From Microbispora siamensis (GTDB taxonomy: Bacteria; Actinomycetota; Actinomycetes; Streptosporangiales; Streptosporangiaceae): a DNA stretch of 64,000 nucleotides. The DNA lies in NCBI RefSeq assembly GCF_016863095.1, contig NZ_BOOF01000012.1:124001-188000 (forward strand), written 5' to 3'. The translations under genes were made by a program, and so were the position numbers. Positions 40,857 through 49,663 of the stretch are shown here, piece after piece. The notes beneath the pieces are model-generated. The model was given only the letters and a program-made list of their open reading frames with translations. It was not told the origin of the DNA and ran no database searches. Each line of letters begins with the position of its first letter. The stretch's first letter is position 1.

Positions 40857-40857
40857 G

Positions 40858-41631
40858 ATGGCTGTGACCCACGCGGTGCATCCGACGATCGCGGTGCTGG
40901 AGCGGCACCTGACCCTCTACCGGCGGTTGTGGCAGGCGTCGGTGTTCTCCTCGTTCGTGCTGCCGGTGCTGTTCCTGCTGAGCATCGGCATCGGTGTGGG
41001 GGGTTACGTCGGCAGGGTGCAGGGAGTCGATTACCTGTCGTGGATCGTGCCGGGCGTGCTCGCGTCGACGGCCTTCCAGATCGCGGTGGGCGAGTCGACC
41101 TATTCGGTTCTGGGTGACTTCAAGTGGGTCCGGGCCTATCACGCGATGCGGGCGACGCCGGTGGGGCCGGCGGACATGGTCCGGGGTCACCTGCTCTATC
41201 TGGTGATCCGGGTGACGATCGCGGTCGTGGCCTTCCTGGTCGTGGTGGTGTTCTTCGGTGGGCTGCACTCGCCGTGGGCGCTGGTCACTCCGCTGGTGTG
41301 CGCGTTGCTGACGGTGTCGGTGGCGGCGCCGGTGACGGCGTTCGCCGCCACGATCGACCATGACAGTTACTTCTCGCTGCTGTTCCGGTTCGTGGTGATC
41401 CCTTCGACGTTGTTCGCGGGGGTGTTCTTCCCGGTCGAGCAGCTCACGGCGGTGTTGCGCCCGCTCGCGTACGCCTCGCCGCTGTGGCATGCGGTGGAGC
41501 TGTGCCGGGCGGCGACGCTCGGTCGCGCTCCGGCCTGGCCGATTCCGGTGCATGCCGGATATCTGCTGATGTGGACGGTGGCGGGTCTTTTCCTCGCGGT
41601 GCGGGCGTTCCGCCGGAAGCTGGAGGACTGA
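40858..41631 (+). CDS. ABC-2 type permease (DrrB/NodJ-like)
   Basis: 257 residues; starts 1 base after the ATPase stop. Six helices (FSSFVLPVLFLLSIGIGVGGYVG, then LLYLVIRVTIAVVAFLVVVVFFGG and later). The conserved region STLFAGVFFPVEQLTAVLRPLAYASPLWHAVELCRA is the ABC-2 family signature. Its stop overlaps the ATG of the next gene (TGATG). Confidence 0.92.
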   Translation: MAVTHAVHPTIAVLERHLTLYRRLWQASVFSSFVLPVLFLLSIGIGVGGYVGRVQGVDYLSWIVPGVLASTAFQIAVGESTYSVLGDFKWVRAYHAMRATPVGPADMVRGHLLYLVIRVTIAVVAFLVVVVFFGGLHSPWALVTPLVCALLTVSVAAPVTAFAATIDHDSYFSLLFRFVVIPSTLFAGVFFPVEQLTAVLRPLAYASPLWHAVELCRAATLGRAPAWPIPVHAGYLLMWTVAGLFLAVRAFRRKLED

Positions 41632-42431
41632 TGGTGACGACGCTGGTGGCGTCCCGGCTGTCCCCCGGCCGGGTGGGCGCCGTCATCGGCCGCAACGTGG
41701 GGGCGCTGCGCTCGGGGCCGTCGTACTGGATCGTCCTTGTGTCGGGCTTCTTCGAGCCGCTGCTGTATCTGCTGTCGATCGGTGTCGGCGTCGGCGCGCT
41801 GGTCGGTGCGCTGACGGTGGACGGGCGGACGATGTCGTACGCGTCGTTCGTCGCCCCGGCGATGCTCGCGGTGTCGGCGATGTCGGGGGCGCTGGCCGAG
41901 ACGACGTTCAATTTTTTCTTCAAGTTGAAATACATGAAGACGTTCGAGGCGGTGCTGGCGACGCCGGTGCGGCCCATCGAGATCGCGGTGGGCGAGCTGG
42001 TCTGGTCGATCGTCCGGGGTTCGCTCTACACCGCGATCTTCCTGGTCGTGATGGTGGCGATGGGGCTGGTGGAGCCCGGCTGGGCGCTGGCCGCGTTCCC
42101 GGCGACCGTGCTGGTGGGGTTGGCCTTCGGCGGGCTGGGGATGGCCGTCAGCACGCTGATGCGCGGCTGGCAGGATTTCGACCTGATGGGCACCGGGCAG
42201 TTCGCGTTGTTCCTGTTCTCCGGGACGTTCTCCCCCGTGCGGGACTATCCGGCCGGGGTCGAGGTGCTGATCCAGCTCACGCCGCTCTATCACGCGGTGG
42301 AGCTGGTGCGCGGCCTGTGCATGGGAGTGCTGGGGTGGGGGCTGCTGGGGCACGCGGCCTACCTGGTCGTGCTGGCCGGGGCGGGGATCTGGTTCGCCTC
42401 CCGGCGCCTGACCCGGGTCCTGTGTGACTGA
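41631..42431 (+). CDS. ABC-2 type permease, second subunit
   Basis: 266 residues. Similar six-helix layout (SYWIVLVSGFFEPLLYLLSIGVGVGALVG) and the signature FLFSGTFSPVRDYPAGVEVLIQLTPLYHAVELVRG. The two permeases are paralogues that probably form a heterodimer with two copies of the ATPase. The reading frame starts at ATG 41631 on top of the upstream stop. Confidence 0.92.
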   Translation: MVTTLVASRLSPGRVGAVIGRNVGALRSGPSYWIVLVSGFFEPLLYLLSIGVGVGALVGALTVDGRTMSYASFVAPAMLAVSAMSGALAETTFNFFFKLKYMKTFEAVLATPVRPIEIAVGELVWSIVRGSLYTAIFLVVMVAMGLVEPGWALAAFPATVLVGLAFGGLGMAVSTLMRGWQDFDLMGTGQFALFLFSGTFSPVRDYPAGVEVLIQLTPLYHAVELVRGLCMGVLGWGLLGHAAYLVVLAGAGIWFASRRLTRVLCD

Positions 42432-42468
42432 CAGTGCGCTACCCCCGCTCGCGTCGGCGTCCCCGCGG

Positions 42469-43569
42469 TCAGCCGGGAGACGGGTCGATCTGGACGCGGT
42501 CGCTGTCGCCGTCCGACAGGAACGAGGCCAGCGACCGCCCCTCATCGGCCACGGCGGCGCGGTCGGACCGGGAGAGGCGGCGCAGCGGGGTGACGGTCAC
42601 GGTGCCGGCCGTGACGGTCCAGGTCGCGGCGACCCGCCCGTCCACCAGGACGACGCGGGCGCCGGCGACCGACAGGCCGCGGTGGGCGTCGTCGACGATG
42701 CGGCTGCGGTCGTGGTAGCCGAGAAGGGCGTTGTCGAACGCCGGCAGGAACCTCACGGGTGCGGGGGTGTCCGGGTCGGGACGCGGCGCGCCGGGCAGGT
42801 CCAGCAGTAGCCGCCCTCGTTCGTCGCGGAAGGCGATGAGTTCTCCGCGTACGGCTTCGACCGCGGCGGGCAGCCCGGCCAGCCCGCACCAGGCGCGCAG
42901 GTCGGCGGACGCGGCGGGCCCGTAGGCGGCCAGATAGCGGCGCACCAGAGCCTGGCCGGCCTGGTCGGAGCCGTCCGGAGGGAGCGGGGTGACGTCGCGC
43001 CCCAGCCATGTGGCGAGGGGAACGTTGCGTACCCCTGCTTTGGCACGCCACAGTCCGCGCGGGGGCAGCTGGGCCATCGGGATGAGCGCGGCGACGAGCA
43101 GCTCACCCAGCGCCCGGCGTGGCGGCGCGGGCCAGCGGTCGGCGAGCGCGTCGACGAGTTCGGCCATCGTGCGGGGCCGGCCGTCGGCCATGACCTCCCT
43201 GCCGGCCGCCGCCACCTCGTCGGGATCGAGTCCGGCGAGTTCACGGCGGTAGGTGGTCAGCACCCGCTGGCGCAGCATGGCGTCGTGCCGGGCGCGCCAG
43301 GCCAGTGCGTCGCCGGCGGTGACGAGGTGGACGGTGCGGCGCATCAGGTGGGTGCGCACCACGTGCCGTCCGGTCAGCAGGCCGTCCAAGGTCGCGGGGT
43401 GGAAGGCGCGCACCCGCGACCACAGCCCGGCGAACGGCTCCTGCGGTTCCTGTGCCTGCATGCCGCACAGGTGCGCGACGACGTCGAGGACCGGTGTGTC
43501 GGTGCGGTCGAGCAGGAACTGCCGGGCGAGCGTGGCGCGGTTGAGGGCGCGGCTGTCGAGGACCGTCAT
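42469..43569 (-). CDS. AlkZ-like winged-helix protein (HTH_42 family DNA glycosylase candidate)
   Basis: 366 residues, HTH_42/AlkZ family of tandem winged helices (LNRATLARQFLLDRTDTPVLDVVAHLCGMQAQEP). The QxQ motif that AlkZ enzymes use for base excision is present as MQAQ. Other family features: HVVRTHLMRRTVHLV and the late LVDGRVAATWTV. AlkZ in Streptomyces unhooks interstrand cross-links left by azinomycin; YcaQ is its E. coli relative. Here it stands downstream of an ABC drug exporter (convergent). Substrate unknown. Confidence 0.85.
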   Translation of the reverse strand: MTVLDSRALNRATLARQFLLDRTDTPVLDVVAHLCGMQAQEPQEPFAGLWSRVRAFHPATLDGLLTGRHVVRTHLMRRTVHLVTAGDALAWRARHDAMLRQRVLTTYRRELAGLDPDEVAAAGREVMADGRPRTMAELVDALADRWPAPPRRALGELLVAALIPMAQLPPRGLWRAKAGVRNVPLATWLGRDVTPLPPDGSDQAGQALVRRYLAAYGPAASADLRAWCGLAGLPAAVEAVRGELIAFRDERGRLLLDLPGAPRPDPDTPAPVRFLPAFDNALLGYHDRSRIVDDAHRGLSVAGARVVLVDGRVAATWTVTAGTVTVTPLRRLSRSDRAAVADEGRSLASFLSDGDSDRVQIDPSPG

Positions 43570-43573
43570 GGTG

Positions 43574-44599
43574 TCAGGCCGCGGCCCGGTCGCCTGCCGG
43601 GCGTCTGCGCAGCGCCGGGTGGGTGACGGGCGGCGGGTCGTAGGAGATGTCGAGGGGGCCGACGTCGGTCCCGGGCGGGACGATTTCGTCGATCTTGTCG
43701 AGGATGTCGTCGCCGAGTGTGACGGCGGCGCCCGCCAGCAGGTCCTCGAGCTGCTCCATGGTGCGGGGGCCGATGATGGCCGCGCTGACGTCGGGGTGGG
43801 TGGTGGCGAAGGCCATCGCCATGTGGGCCAGGGACATGCCGGCTTCTTCGGCCAGGGTGATGAGCTGTTCGACGGCGTCGAGCTTGCGCTCGTCGGTCAG
43901 GTGCTTGGGCACCCAGTGCATCCTGGCGTTGTCCTCCCGGGGGGCGCCCTTGCGGTAGCGGCCGCTCAGCAGGCCCGACGACAGCGGGCCCCACACGAGC
44001 ACGCCCAGGCCGTAGCGCCGGCAGACGGGCAGGACCTCTCGTTCGATCCCCCGGTTGAGGATGGAGTACGTCGGCTGCTCGGTGCGGAGCCGGTGCAGAG
44101 CACGCCGCTCGGACACCCACTGCGCCTCGACGATCTCGGAGGGCGGCAGGTTCGAGGAGCCGATGACGCGGACCTTGCCGCTGCGCACCAGATCGGTCAG
44201 CGCGGACAGGGTCTCCTCGATGTCGGTGCGGGGGTCGGGGTGATGGATCTGGTAGAGGTCGATGTAGTCGGTCTGCAGGCGGCGCAGCGAGTGCTCGACC
44301 TCGGCGATGATCCACCGCCGTGAGCTGCCGTGGCGGTTGGGGCCCTCCCCCATCCGGCCGTTGAACTTGGTGGCCAGCACGACGTCGTCACGCCGTCCTT
44401 TGAGGGCCTTGCCGACGATCACCTCGGTCTCGCTGTAGCCGTACACGTCGGCGGTGTCGACGAAGTTGATGCCGGCGTCCAGCGCCCGGTGGGTCATGCG
44501 GACGCAGTCGTCGTGGTCGGGGTTGCCCACTGGGCCGAACATCATGGTGCCCAGGCAGTAGGCACTGACCTCGATGCCGGTTCGCCCCAGCTCGCGCAT
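43574..44599 (-). CDS. Aldo/keto reductase
   Basis: 341 residues from ATG 44599. TIM-barrel NADPH-dependent carbonyl reductase. Tetrad residues seen: Asp and Tyr in INFVDTADVYGYSE, Lys in VLATKFNG, His in IDLYQIHHPD. The C-terminus has IIGPRTMEQLEDLLAG, the usual cofactor-binding segment. It is 4 bases downstream of the AlkZ-like gene start on the same strand, but a terminator separates it from the VOC gene upstream. Confidence 0.92.
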   Translation of the reverse strand: MRELGRTGIEVSAYCLGTMMFGPVGNPDHDDCVRMTHRALDAGINFVDTADVYGYSETEVIVGKALKGRRDDVVLATKFNGRMGEGPNRHGSSRRWIIAEVEHSLRRLQTDYIDLYQIHHPDPRTDIEETLSALTDLVRSGKVRVIGSSNLPPSEIVEAQWVSERRALHRLRTEQPTYSILNRGIEREVLPVCRRYGLGVLVWGPLSSGLLSGRYRKGAPREDNARMHWVPKHLTDERKLDAVEQLITLAEEAGMSLAHMAMAFATTHPDVSAAIIGPRTMEQLEDLLAGAAVTLGDDILDKIDEIVPPGTDVGPLDISYDPPPVTHPALRRRPAGDRAAA

Positions 44600-44638
44600 T
44601 CTCACAGTGGTCCGATTCCTCTTCGATTCAGGGGAGGA

Positions 44639-44679
44639 GAGGGGTGCGGCAGACGGGCGGATGCACCGCCGCACCCCTC
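44639..44679 (-). terminator. Terminator hairpin downstream of the VOC gene
   Basis: GAGGGGTGCGGC (44639-44650) pairs with GCCGCACCCCTC (44668-44679), 12 bp perfect, 17-base loop. Lies between the VOC stop and the aldo/keto reductase start on the minus strand. Confidence 0.7.
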
Positions 44680-44714
44680 CGTGGGGGTCAGTCGTTTGTG
44701 TTCAGCCGTTGTGC

Positions 44715-45137
44715 TCAGCCGTTGTACGGGGCCGCGACGTCCAAGACCCAGACGACGCCGAAGCGGTCCTTGAGCATGCCGTAGAGCGGCGCCCACTGCG
44801 CGGGGCCCAGCGGCTGCACGATGGTCGCGCCGACGGCCAGCTTGCCCCAGAGGGCGGTGATCTCGTCGGTGTCGTCGCCGCGTACGGAGACGAAGACGGC
44901 GTTCTCGCCCGGGTTCCATGGCATGTGGGAGGGCACGTCGTAGGCCATGACGTGGAAGCCGTTGCCCGCGAGCACCTGGCCCCACATCACCCAGTCCGCC
45001 TCGTCCGGGTTCTGTACGTTGCCCGCGTCCTTGTAGGTCACGGCGACGAGGTCTCCGCCGAAGACGGAGTGATAGAAGTCGAGCGCTGCGCGGGCGTCGC
45101 CGCGGAAGTTCAGGTGGGTCGTGGTGGTGACGGACAT
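44715..45137 (-). CDS. VOC-family protein (PhnB-like)
   Basis: 140 residues from ATG 45137. PhnB-like glyoxalase fold: THLNFRGDARAALDFYHSVFGGDLVAV near the N-terminus and the closing LYGMLKDRFGVVWVLDVA. Divergent from a WYL-domain regulator, a common pair in actinomycetes; the regulator likely controls this gene. The chemistry is unknown. Confidence 0.9.
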   Translation of the reverse strand: MSVTTTTHLNFRGDARAALDFYHSVFGGDLVAVTYKDAGNVQNPDEADWVMWGQVLAGNGFHVMAYDVPSHMPWNPGENAVFVSVRGDDTDEITALWGKLAVGATIVQPLGPAQWAPLYGMLKDRFGVVWVLDVAAPYNG

Positions 45138-45342
45138 GATGGCTCCCAGCATTCGATCAGTTGGAAAAGCGCCGGACGAGCTCGGGTCAGAAGCGGCCGG
45201 GCGCGCGCCGCTGGCGATCCCCGCTGTCGTCACCACCCCCGGAGTAGCGGACGGGCGCTCTCTGCCCGGGAGGATGGCGACCTGCGGTGATCGTGCTTCT
45301 GTTCGACCTCGGTCGGCGTCGATGACCTCACAGTTCCATGCG

Positions 45343-45365
45343 TAGAGGACAGGAAGTGTCCTCTA
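45343..45365. promoter_or_regulatory. Perfect palindrome upstream of the WYL regulator
   Basis: TAGAGGACA (45343-45351) and TGTCCTCTA (45357-45365) are exact complements around a 5-base spacer. It ends 19 bases before the regulator start. Likely the binding site for the WYL regulator itself. Confidence 0.8.
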
Positions 45366-45384
45366 CCGGGGCAGGATGAGATTC

Positions 45385-46398
45385 ATGCCGAAGACGTCCG
45401 CGCGACTGCTCGCGCTTCTCTCGCTGCTGCAGACCCGTCGTAACTGGTCGGGCGAGGACCTGGCCGCGCGGCTGCAGATCAGTGCGCGCACGGTCCGCCG
45501 TGACGTGGACCGTCTCCGCGAGCTCGGTTACCCGATCACGACCTTCAAGGGGCCCGACGGCGGATATCGGCTCGACGCCGGTTCGCAGTTGCCTCCGCTG
45601 CTGTTCGACGACGACCAGGCCGTCGCCCTCGCCGTGGCCCTCCAGACAGCCGCCGCGACCGGCGCCGGCATCGAGGAGGCCGCCGCCCGTGCGCTCAACA
45701 CCGTGCGGCAGGTCATGCCCGCACGGCTGCGCCACCGGATCGACACCCTCCAGGTCACCGCCGTCGAGCGGCCCGCGACGCGGCCGGAGGCACAGGTCGA
45801 CAGCGGCGTGCTCATGGCGCTCAGCGCCGCCGTCCACGCCGGTGAGGTGCTGCGCTTCGACTACGCGGCCGCATCTCCGCCGGGGGCGGACGACGACGGT
45901 GTGCTGACGCCGCCGCGCCGGGTGGAGCCTCATCATCTCGTCACCTGGGGCGGGCGCTGGTATCTCGTCGCCTGGGACCTCGACCGCGAGGATTGGCGTA
46001 CCTTCCGCGCCGATCGGATCACCCCGCGCTCCCCCACGGGGCCGCGTTTCATCCCGCGCGAGCTGCCCGGCGGTGACGTGGCCGCCTTCGTGACCGGCAG
46101 GTTCCGGGGCTTCGACGGCTCCGGCGACTGGCCCTGCCGCGGTGAGGTGATCCTCGGGCTGCCCGCCGCCACCGTGTCCCGATACACGCGCGACGGAGTG
46201 GTGGAGGAGCTCGGCCCGGACCGCTGCCGGCTCGTCCTGGGCTCGTGGTCATGGGTCGGCCTGGCCGCCGCCGTCGGCAGGTTCGACGCCGACATCGAGG
46301 TCGTCGGCCCGGCCGAGCTCAGGGAGGCTTTCGCGCATCTGGCCCGCCGCTACGCCAGGGCCGCGAGCGACGCTCGCCTCAACTCCGGGCGTGAGTAG
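45385..46398 (+). CDS. HTH/WYL-domain transcriptional regulator (YafY-like)
   Basis: 337 residues from ATG 45385 (GCAGG at a better distance than for ATG 45376). Residues about 1-60 form an HTH_11 winged helix: SARLLALLSLLQTRRNWSGEDLAARLQISARTVRRDVDRLRELG. The WYL domain is at about residues 140-215 (HHLVTWGGRWYLVAWDLDREDWRTFRADRI). A C-terminal WCX domain follows (GEVILGLPAATVSRY to the end). Probably autoregulated through the palindrome in front of it and controls the divergent VOC gene. Confidence 0.93.
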   Translation: MPKTSARLLALLSLLQTRRNWSGEDLAARLQISARTVRRDVDRLRELGYPITTFKGPDGGYRLDAGSQLPPLLFDDDQAVALAVALQTAAATGAGIEEAAARALNTVRQVMPARLRHRIDTLQVTAVERPATRPEAQVDSGVLMALSAAVHAGEVLRFDYAAASPPGADDDGVLTPPRRVEPHHLVTWGGRWYLVAWDLDREDWRTFRADRITPRSPTGPRFIPRELPGGDVAAFVTGRFRGFDGSGDWPCRGEVILGLPAATVSRYTRDGVVEELGPDRCRLVLGSWSWVGLAAAVGRFDADIEVVGPAELREAFAHLARRYARAASDARLNSGRE

Positions 46399-46562
46399 TT
46401 GAGGTACAGGACATCCGGGTGAAACTGATCTCGGTTAGTCATCACACTTCGCGGTGCTGATTGCGAACCGGCTGATCAACCTCGCCCGGCGGGCCTCGGA
46501 CCGGGGCCGTCTGGCGAGGCTGCCCCAGTCGGAGACAGGCGGCCCGCATTCTTGGCGAAGGT

Positions 46563-46805
46563 GTCGAATCCTGCAGAACCTCGACGGTGGGGTTAAGCCA
46601 GAGATGGTCGCGACCGACAACGCCTCGTACTCCGACATGGCCTTCGGCCTGTACAAGATGCCCGGCTTCCGCTTCGCCTCGCGCTTCCGGGAGCTGGACG
46701 ACCAGCGGTCCTGACGTGCAGACCTGCCCGACGGGAGGGCCCGGTCGCCGGGTATGGGCCGCTGGAGGCCGTCGCCTGCACCAAGGTGAACCTCAAGCGC
46801 CACCC
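46563..46805 (+). pseudogene. Relic of a Tn3-family transposase
   Basis: The + strand encodes ILQNLDGGVKPEMVATDNAS followed by YSDMAFGLYKMPGFRFASRF and RELDDQR, which is the DDE core of Tn3-type transposases. A TGA replaces the expected Trp codon of QRFWRADL (QRS*RADLP is read instead). After a frameshift the text resumes as GPLEAVACTKVNLK, also typical. So one nonsense change and one frameshift have killed it. The relic ends at the tail of the acetyltransferase gene. Confidence 0.8.
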
Positions 46806-46820
46806 CTTCCGAGGACGAGC

Positions 46821-47369
46821 TCAACCAGACGGCACGACCGAGGACCACACGCCGAACCACTGCTCGGCGCCGTACTCCTCAAACCGCTCCACCTCGGTGA
46901 ACCCCAGCTTCGCCGCCAGGCGCATCGAGCGGTCGTTGGCGGTCTGGGTGCAGAGCACCACCGGCTCGCCGGGAAGCGCGCCGGCGAACCAGTCGAGTGC
47001 CGCCGCGCACGCCTCGGTGGCGTACCCACATCCCCACGCCTCCGGCAGGAACATGTAGCCGAGCTCGGCCTCCCCGGCATCCGGACGGACGTGACCCGGA
47101 CGCTCCGCGTCGCGACGGTCGAACGTGATGATGCCGATCATCGCTCCGTCGAGATCGACCACGAAAAGGCCGGGGCGCCGCCTGGGCACCTCAGGCACCG
47201 CGCGCTCGAACTCATCACGCGGTCGAGGGCCACCGATGTAGGTGCCCACCTCTGGCGAGGTGAACAGCTCGATGATCGCCTCACGGTCCTGGGCCTCGGG
47301 CTCACGGAGCAGGAGCCGCTCGGTCCGTATCGGGGCAGGTGGCCAGGCAACGGGTCCAAGGTCAGTCAT
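46821..47369 (-). CDS. GNAT-family N-acetyltransferase (RimJ/RimL-like)
   Basis: 182 residues from ATG 47369. RimL-type signature: IRTERLLLREPEAQDREAIIELFTSPEV at the N-terminus, acetyl-CoA loop region ELGYMFLPEAWGCGYATEACAAALDW (Q/RxxGxG/A-like), and LCTQTANDRSMRLAAKLGFTEVERF near the end. Likely acetylates a protein N-terminus or a small amine. Its tail touches the transposase relic. Confidence 0.9.
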   Translation of the reverse strand: MTDLGPVAWPPAPIRTERLLLREPEAQDREAIIELFTSPEVGTYIGGPRPRDEFERAVPEVPRRRPGLFVVDLDGAMIGIITFDRRDAERPGHVRPDAGEAELGYMFLPEAWGCGYATEACAAALDWFAGALPGEPVVLCTQTANDRSMRLAAKLGFTEVERFEEYGAEQWFGVWSSVVPSG

Positions 47370-47873
47370 GGCGGGCAACCTATCGGCAGCATCCCTGGCC
47401 GACGCCCGCCGTCGCCTGACGTCCCTGCTCAGCGCGCGCGTCCCACGTTGCCCGAGTCAGGGCAGGGGTGCGACCTCGACGCCCGGAGCCACGATGCGCA
47501 GGTCGACCAGGCGGTCGCTCACAACCGGCCAGCCATAGTGGACCCTGAAGGCGACGTGCGCGAGCGTCGCGTCAGCCGCGCCGAGGTCGGCAAGCGCAAC
47601 GATCCGGAGCGGTGGCGTCGGCTGGACGAGGCCGCGGCCGCCGCTATCGCTGCGGGGGCCAGGAGCGAGGGGTGTCGGAGCGAATAGGGGCACCGGGCGC
47701 CGGATTGGTGCCTTTGTCTCATAACGGGTAAAGCGGAGGTGCCGCCGCCGAGAACCCGGCCGTCGAGCACTTTTTCATTCCGGCGCGAGCGCTGTCCCGG
47801 ATTCCATTGATAGATCTTCTGCCGGGTGTCATATTCGCCATGCAGGCCGCTACGCGAGTGCCGTGGGAGCAAC
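47370..47873. other. 504-base gap with one doubtful reading frame
   Basis: On the minus strand 47457-47693 is open for 78 codons ending HVAFRVHYGWPVVSDRLVDL and VAPGVEVAPLP. It looks protein-like in its C-terminal half but matches no family I can name and lacks a credible start; it could be a relic. The stretch before 47874 carries GGGAG as the ribosome site of the lectin gene. Confidence 0.35.
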
Positions 47874-48698
47874 ATGTCGTGGACTCCATGGACGGAAATC
47901 GACGGACTCTGGCAAAGTGCTCCGGCGGCCGCGCGGGAGCGCACGGCGGTCGTCCATCTGTTCGCCAAAGAGCACGAACCCGGACAGAACTGGTGGCACA
48001 GGGAGTTTCCCTGGGACGACAGCCGATGGGAGAACATCGGCCAGCCGTACGCGGTTTCCACATACGCTCAGGGTGCCGCGGCGGCCTGGGGCGAGCAGTT
48101 GATGCTGTTCGTCAACGGCGGATCGAGACTGCAATACGTGTACCGGGACGGCGGCTGGCACGGCTGGCAGGATCTAGGCAGACCGGCCGAGGCCTGGCTC
48201 GCCTCCTCACCGGCCGCGTGCTCCTGGGAGGGGCGCTACGACGTTGTCGCCGTGGGTTCCGACCTCGCGATGTATCACCGGACGTATGCCAACGGATGGT
48301 CCGATTGGGAGAACCTCGGCGGGCACTTCCGGAGGGCCACGCCGGCGATCGCGTCGTGGGGACCCGGCCGCCTGGACGTATTCGCGGTAGGCGACGATCG
48401 CGGTATTCACCACAAGTGGCGTGACGGCGGCGGCTGGTCCGGCTGGGAGTTCATCGGCGGCATCACCGACCTGGGATTGGCCGCCTGCTCCTGGGGACCC
48501 GGGCGTATCGACGTGTTCCACACCGGTACTGATCAAGCTGTCTATCACAAATGGTTCGAGAACGGCTGGTCCGGCTGGGAGAACCTCGGCGGGATCACCT
48601 TCCAGGGACCGACGTGTGTTGCTCCGTTCTCGCAGGGACTGCAGGTGTTTCACCTGGGCCGGGAGAGCACCATCTGGCGTCGGTCTTTCCCTTTCTAG
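47874..48698 (+). CDS. PLL-like beta-propeller lectin
   Basis: 274 residues from ATG 47874 (GGGAG just upstream). Made of six or so repeats with the pattern GW-x-W-[EQ]-x-[IL]-G, for example GWSDWENLGGHF, GWSGWEFIGGIT and GWSGWENLGGIT, each followed by ASWGPGRLDVFAVG-type strands. This is the PLL/DUF346 family of seven-bladed fucose-binding lectins known from Photorhabdus. No signal peptide is present, so it would need another release route or act in the cytoplasm. Confidence 0.85.
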   Translation: MSWTPWTEIDGLWQSAPAAARERTAVVHLFAKEHEPGQNWWHREFPWDDSRWENIGQPYAVSTYAQGAAAAWGEQLMLFVNGGSRLQYVYRDGGWHGWQDLGRPAEAWLASSPAACSWEGRYDVVAVGSDLAMYHRTYANGWSDWENLGGHFRRATPAIASWGPGRLDVFAVGDDRGIHHKWRDGGGWSGWEFIGGITDLGLAACSWGPGRIDVFHTGTDQAVYHKWFENGWSGWENLGGITFQGPTCVAPFSQGLQVFHLGRESTIWRRSFPF

Positions 48699-48829
48699 AG
48701 CCCTCGCTCACGATCGAGGTCCTCACGAGGAAGGCGTCGGCCTGGCCCACCCTGTTGGCTTGAACGCGGCCACGGTGATGGCGGTACGGCCGGGGCCGGC
48801 GCGGGCCGTTCCGGGGATGACAGCCCCGG

Positions 48830-49558
48830 CTACTCGCTCCGGGACTTCGTGGGCGCCTCGCCGGGAACGGCCGCGCTCGCCTGGATGCCGTCCAGGAGCC
48901 ACTGGAGGCCGAGGGCGAAGCTGGTGTCCCAGTCACCGTCCACGACCAGGGGACCATGGGCGGCGAGGACGGGATACCGGTCGCTCTCGGCGCGGAACCG
49001 CTCACGGGCGGCCTGTCCTGTGGCCTGCTCTCCCCCGGCCGTCCAGGTCGCCTGCATGAGCGCGGACCCGATGACGTAGTTGGACAGCCCGTACGCCGCG
49101 GCGGTCAGGTGGGGTTCGGCGACCCCGGCGTTCACGAGGGTGGCGTACAGGAACTCGCTGCGGGCGAGCACGTTGGGGCCGAGCATCGGGCGGCCCAGCA
49201 GCGCCGCCGACCAGGGGTGGTCCAGGAGGACGGCGCGCCACCGGGTGATCAGTGCGGTGACGGCGGCACGCCAGTCGCGGCCGTCGTCCGCGGGGATCTC
49301 GACCGCCGCGAAGATCGCGTCGAGGGCGAGGTCGAGGACGTCGTCCTTGGTCTTCAGGTGCCAGTACAAGGTGGTCGAGCCGGTGCCGAGGCGCTCGGCG
49401 AGCCGGCGCATGGTCAGCCGGTCGGTGCCCTCCTCGTCCAGGAGTGCGACGGCCTCCTCGATGATCCGTTCCCGGCTGAGCGGGGGTGCCTCGCGCGCCG
49501 CCCGCGCGGGCGGCCGCAGCCACACGTCCCCGGCCGATCCCGAACCTTTCCCCGCCAC
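48830..49558 (-). CDS. TetR-family regulator
   Basis: 242 residues from GTG 49558. HTH at about residues 25-75: LSRERIIEEAVALLDEEGTDRLTMRRLAERLGTGSTTLYWHLKTKDDVLDLAL. The ligand domain ends in FALGLQWLLDGIQASAA, resembling TetR_C. Divergent from an ABC-F ATPase with a 19-base inverted repeat between them, so it very likely represses that gene. Confidence 0.93.
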   Translation of the reverse strand: MAGKGSGSAGDVWLRPPARAAREAPPLSRERIIEEAVALLDEEGTDRLTMRRLAERLGTGSTTLYWHLKTKDDVLDLALDAIFAAVEIPADDGRDWRAAVTALITRWRAVLLDHPWSAALLGRPMLGPNVLARSEFLYATLVNAGVAEPHLTAAAYGLSNYVIGSALMQATWTAGGEQATGQAARERFRAESDRYPVLAAHGPLVVDGDWDTSFALGLQWLLDGIQASAAVPGEAPTKSRSE

Positions 49559-49606
49559 TTCGCTCCTCCTCCTCGCTCCGAGGCGAGTCTAGTATGGTGA
49601 TCGAGC

Positions 49607-49625
49607 ACTGGATCATTGATCCGGT
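49607..49625. promoter_or_regulatory. TetR operator candidate
   Basis: ACTGGATCA, one central T, TGATCCGGT: 8 of 9 pairs match. It lies just downstream of a TAGTAT -10-like box (49590-49595) facing the ABC-F gene, where a repressor would block initiation. Confidence 0.7.
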
Positions 49626-49663
49626 GACTGGAACGTCGGTCCGGATGGTGGGGAGGAACGACG

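Noticed and set aside
48786..48809. ACGGCC/GGCCGT stem after the lectin gene
   Set aside because: Short and GC-rich; similar stems arise by chance here.
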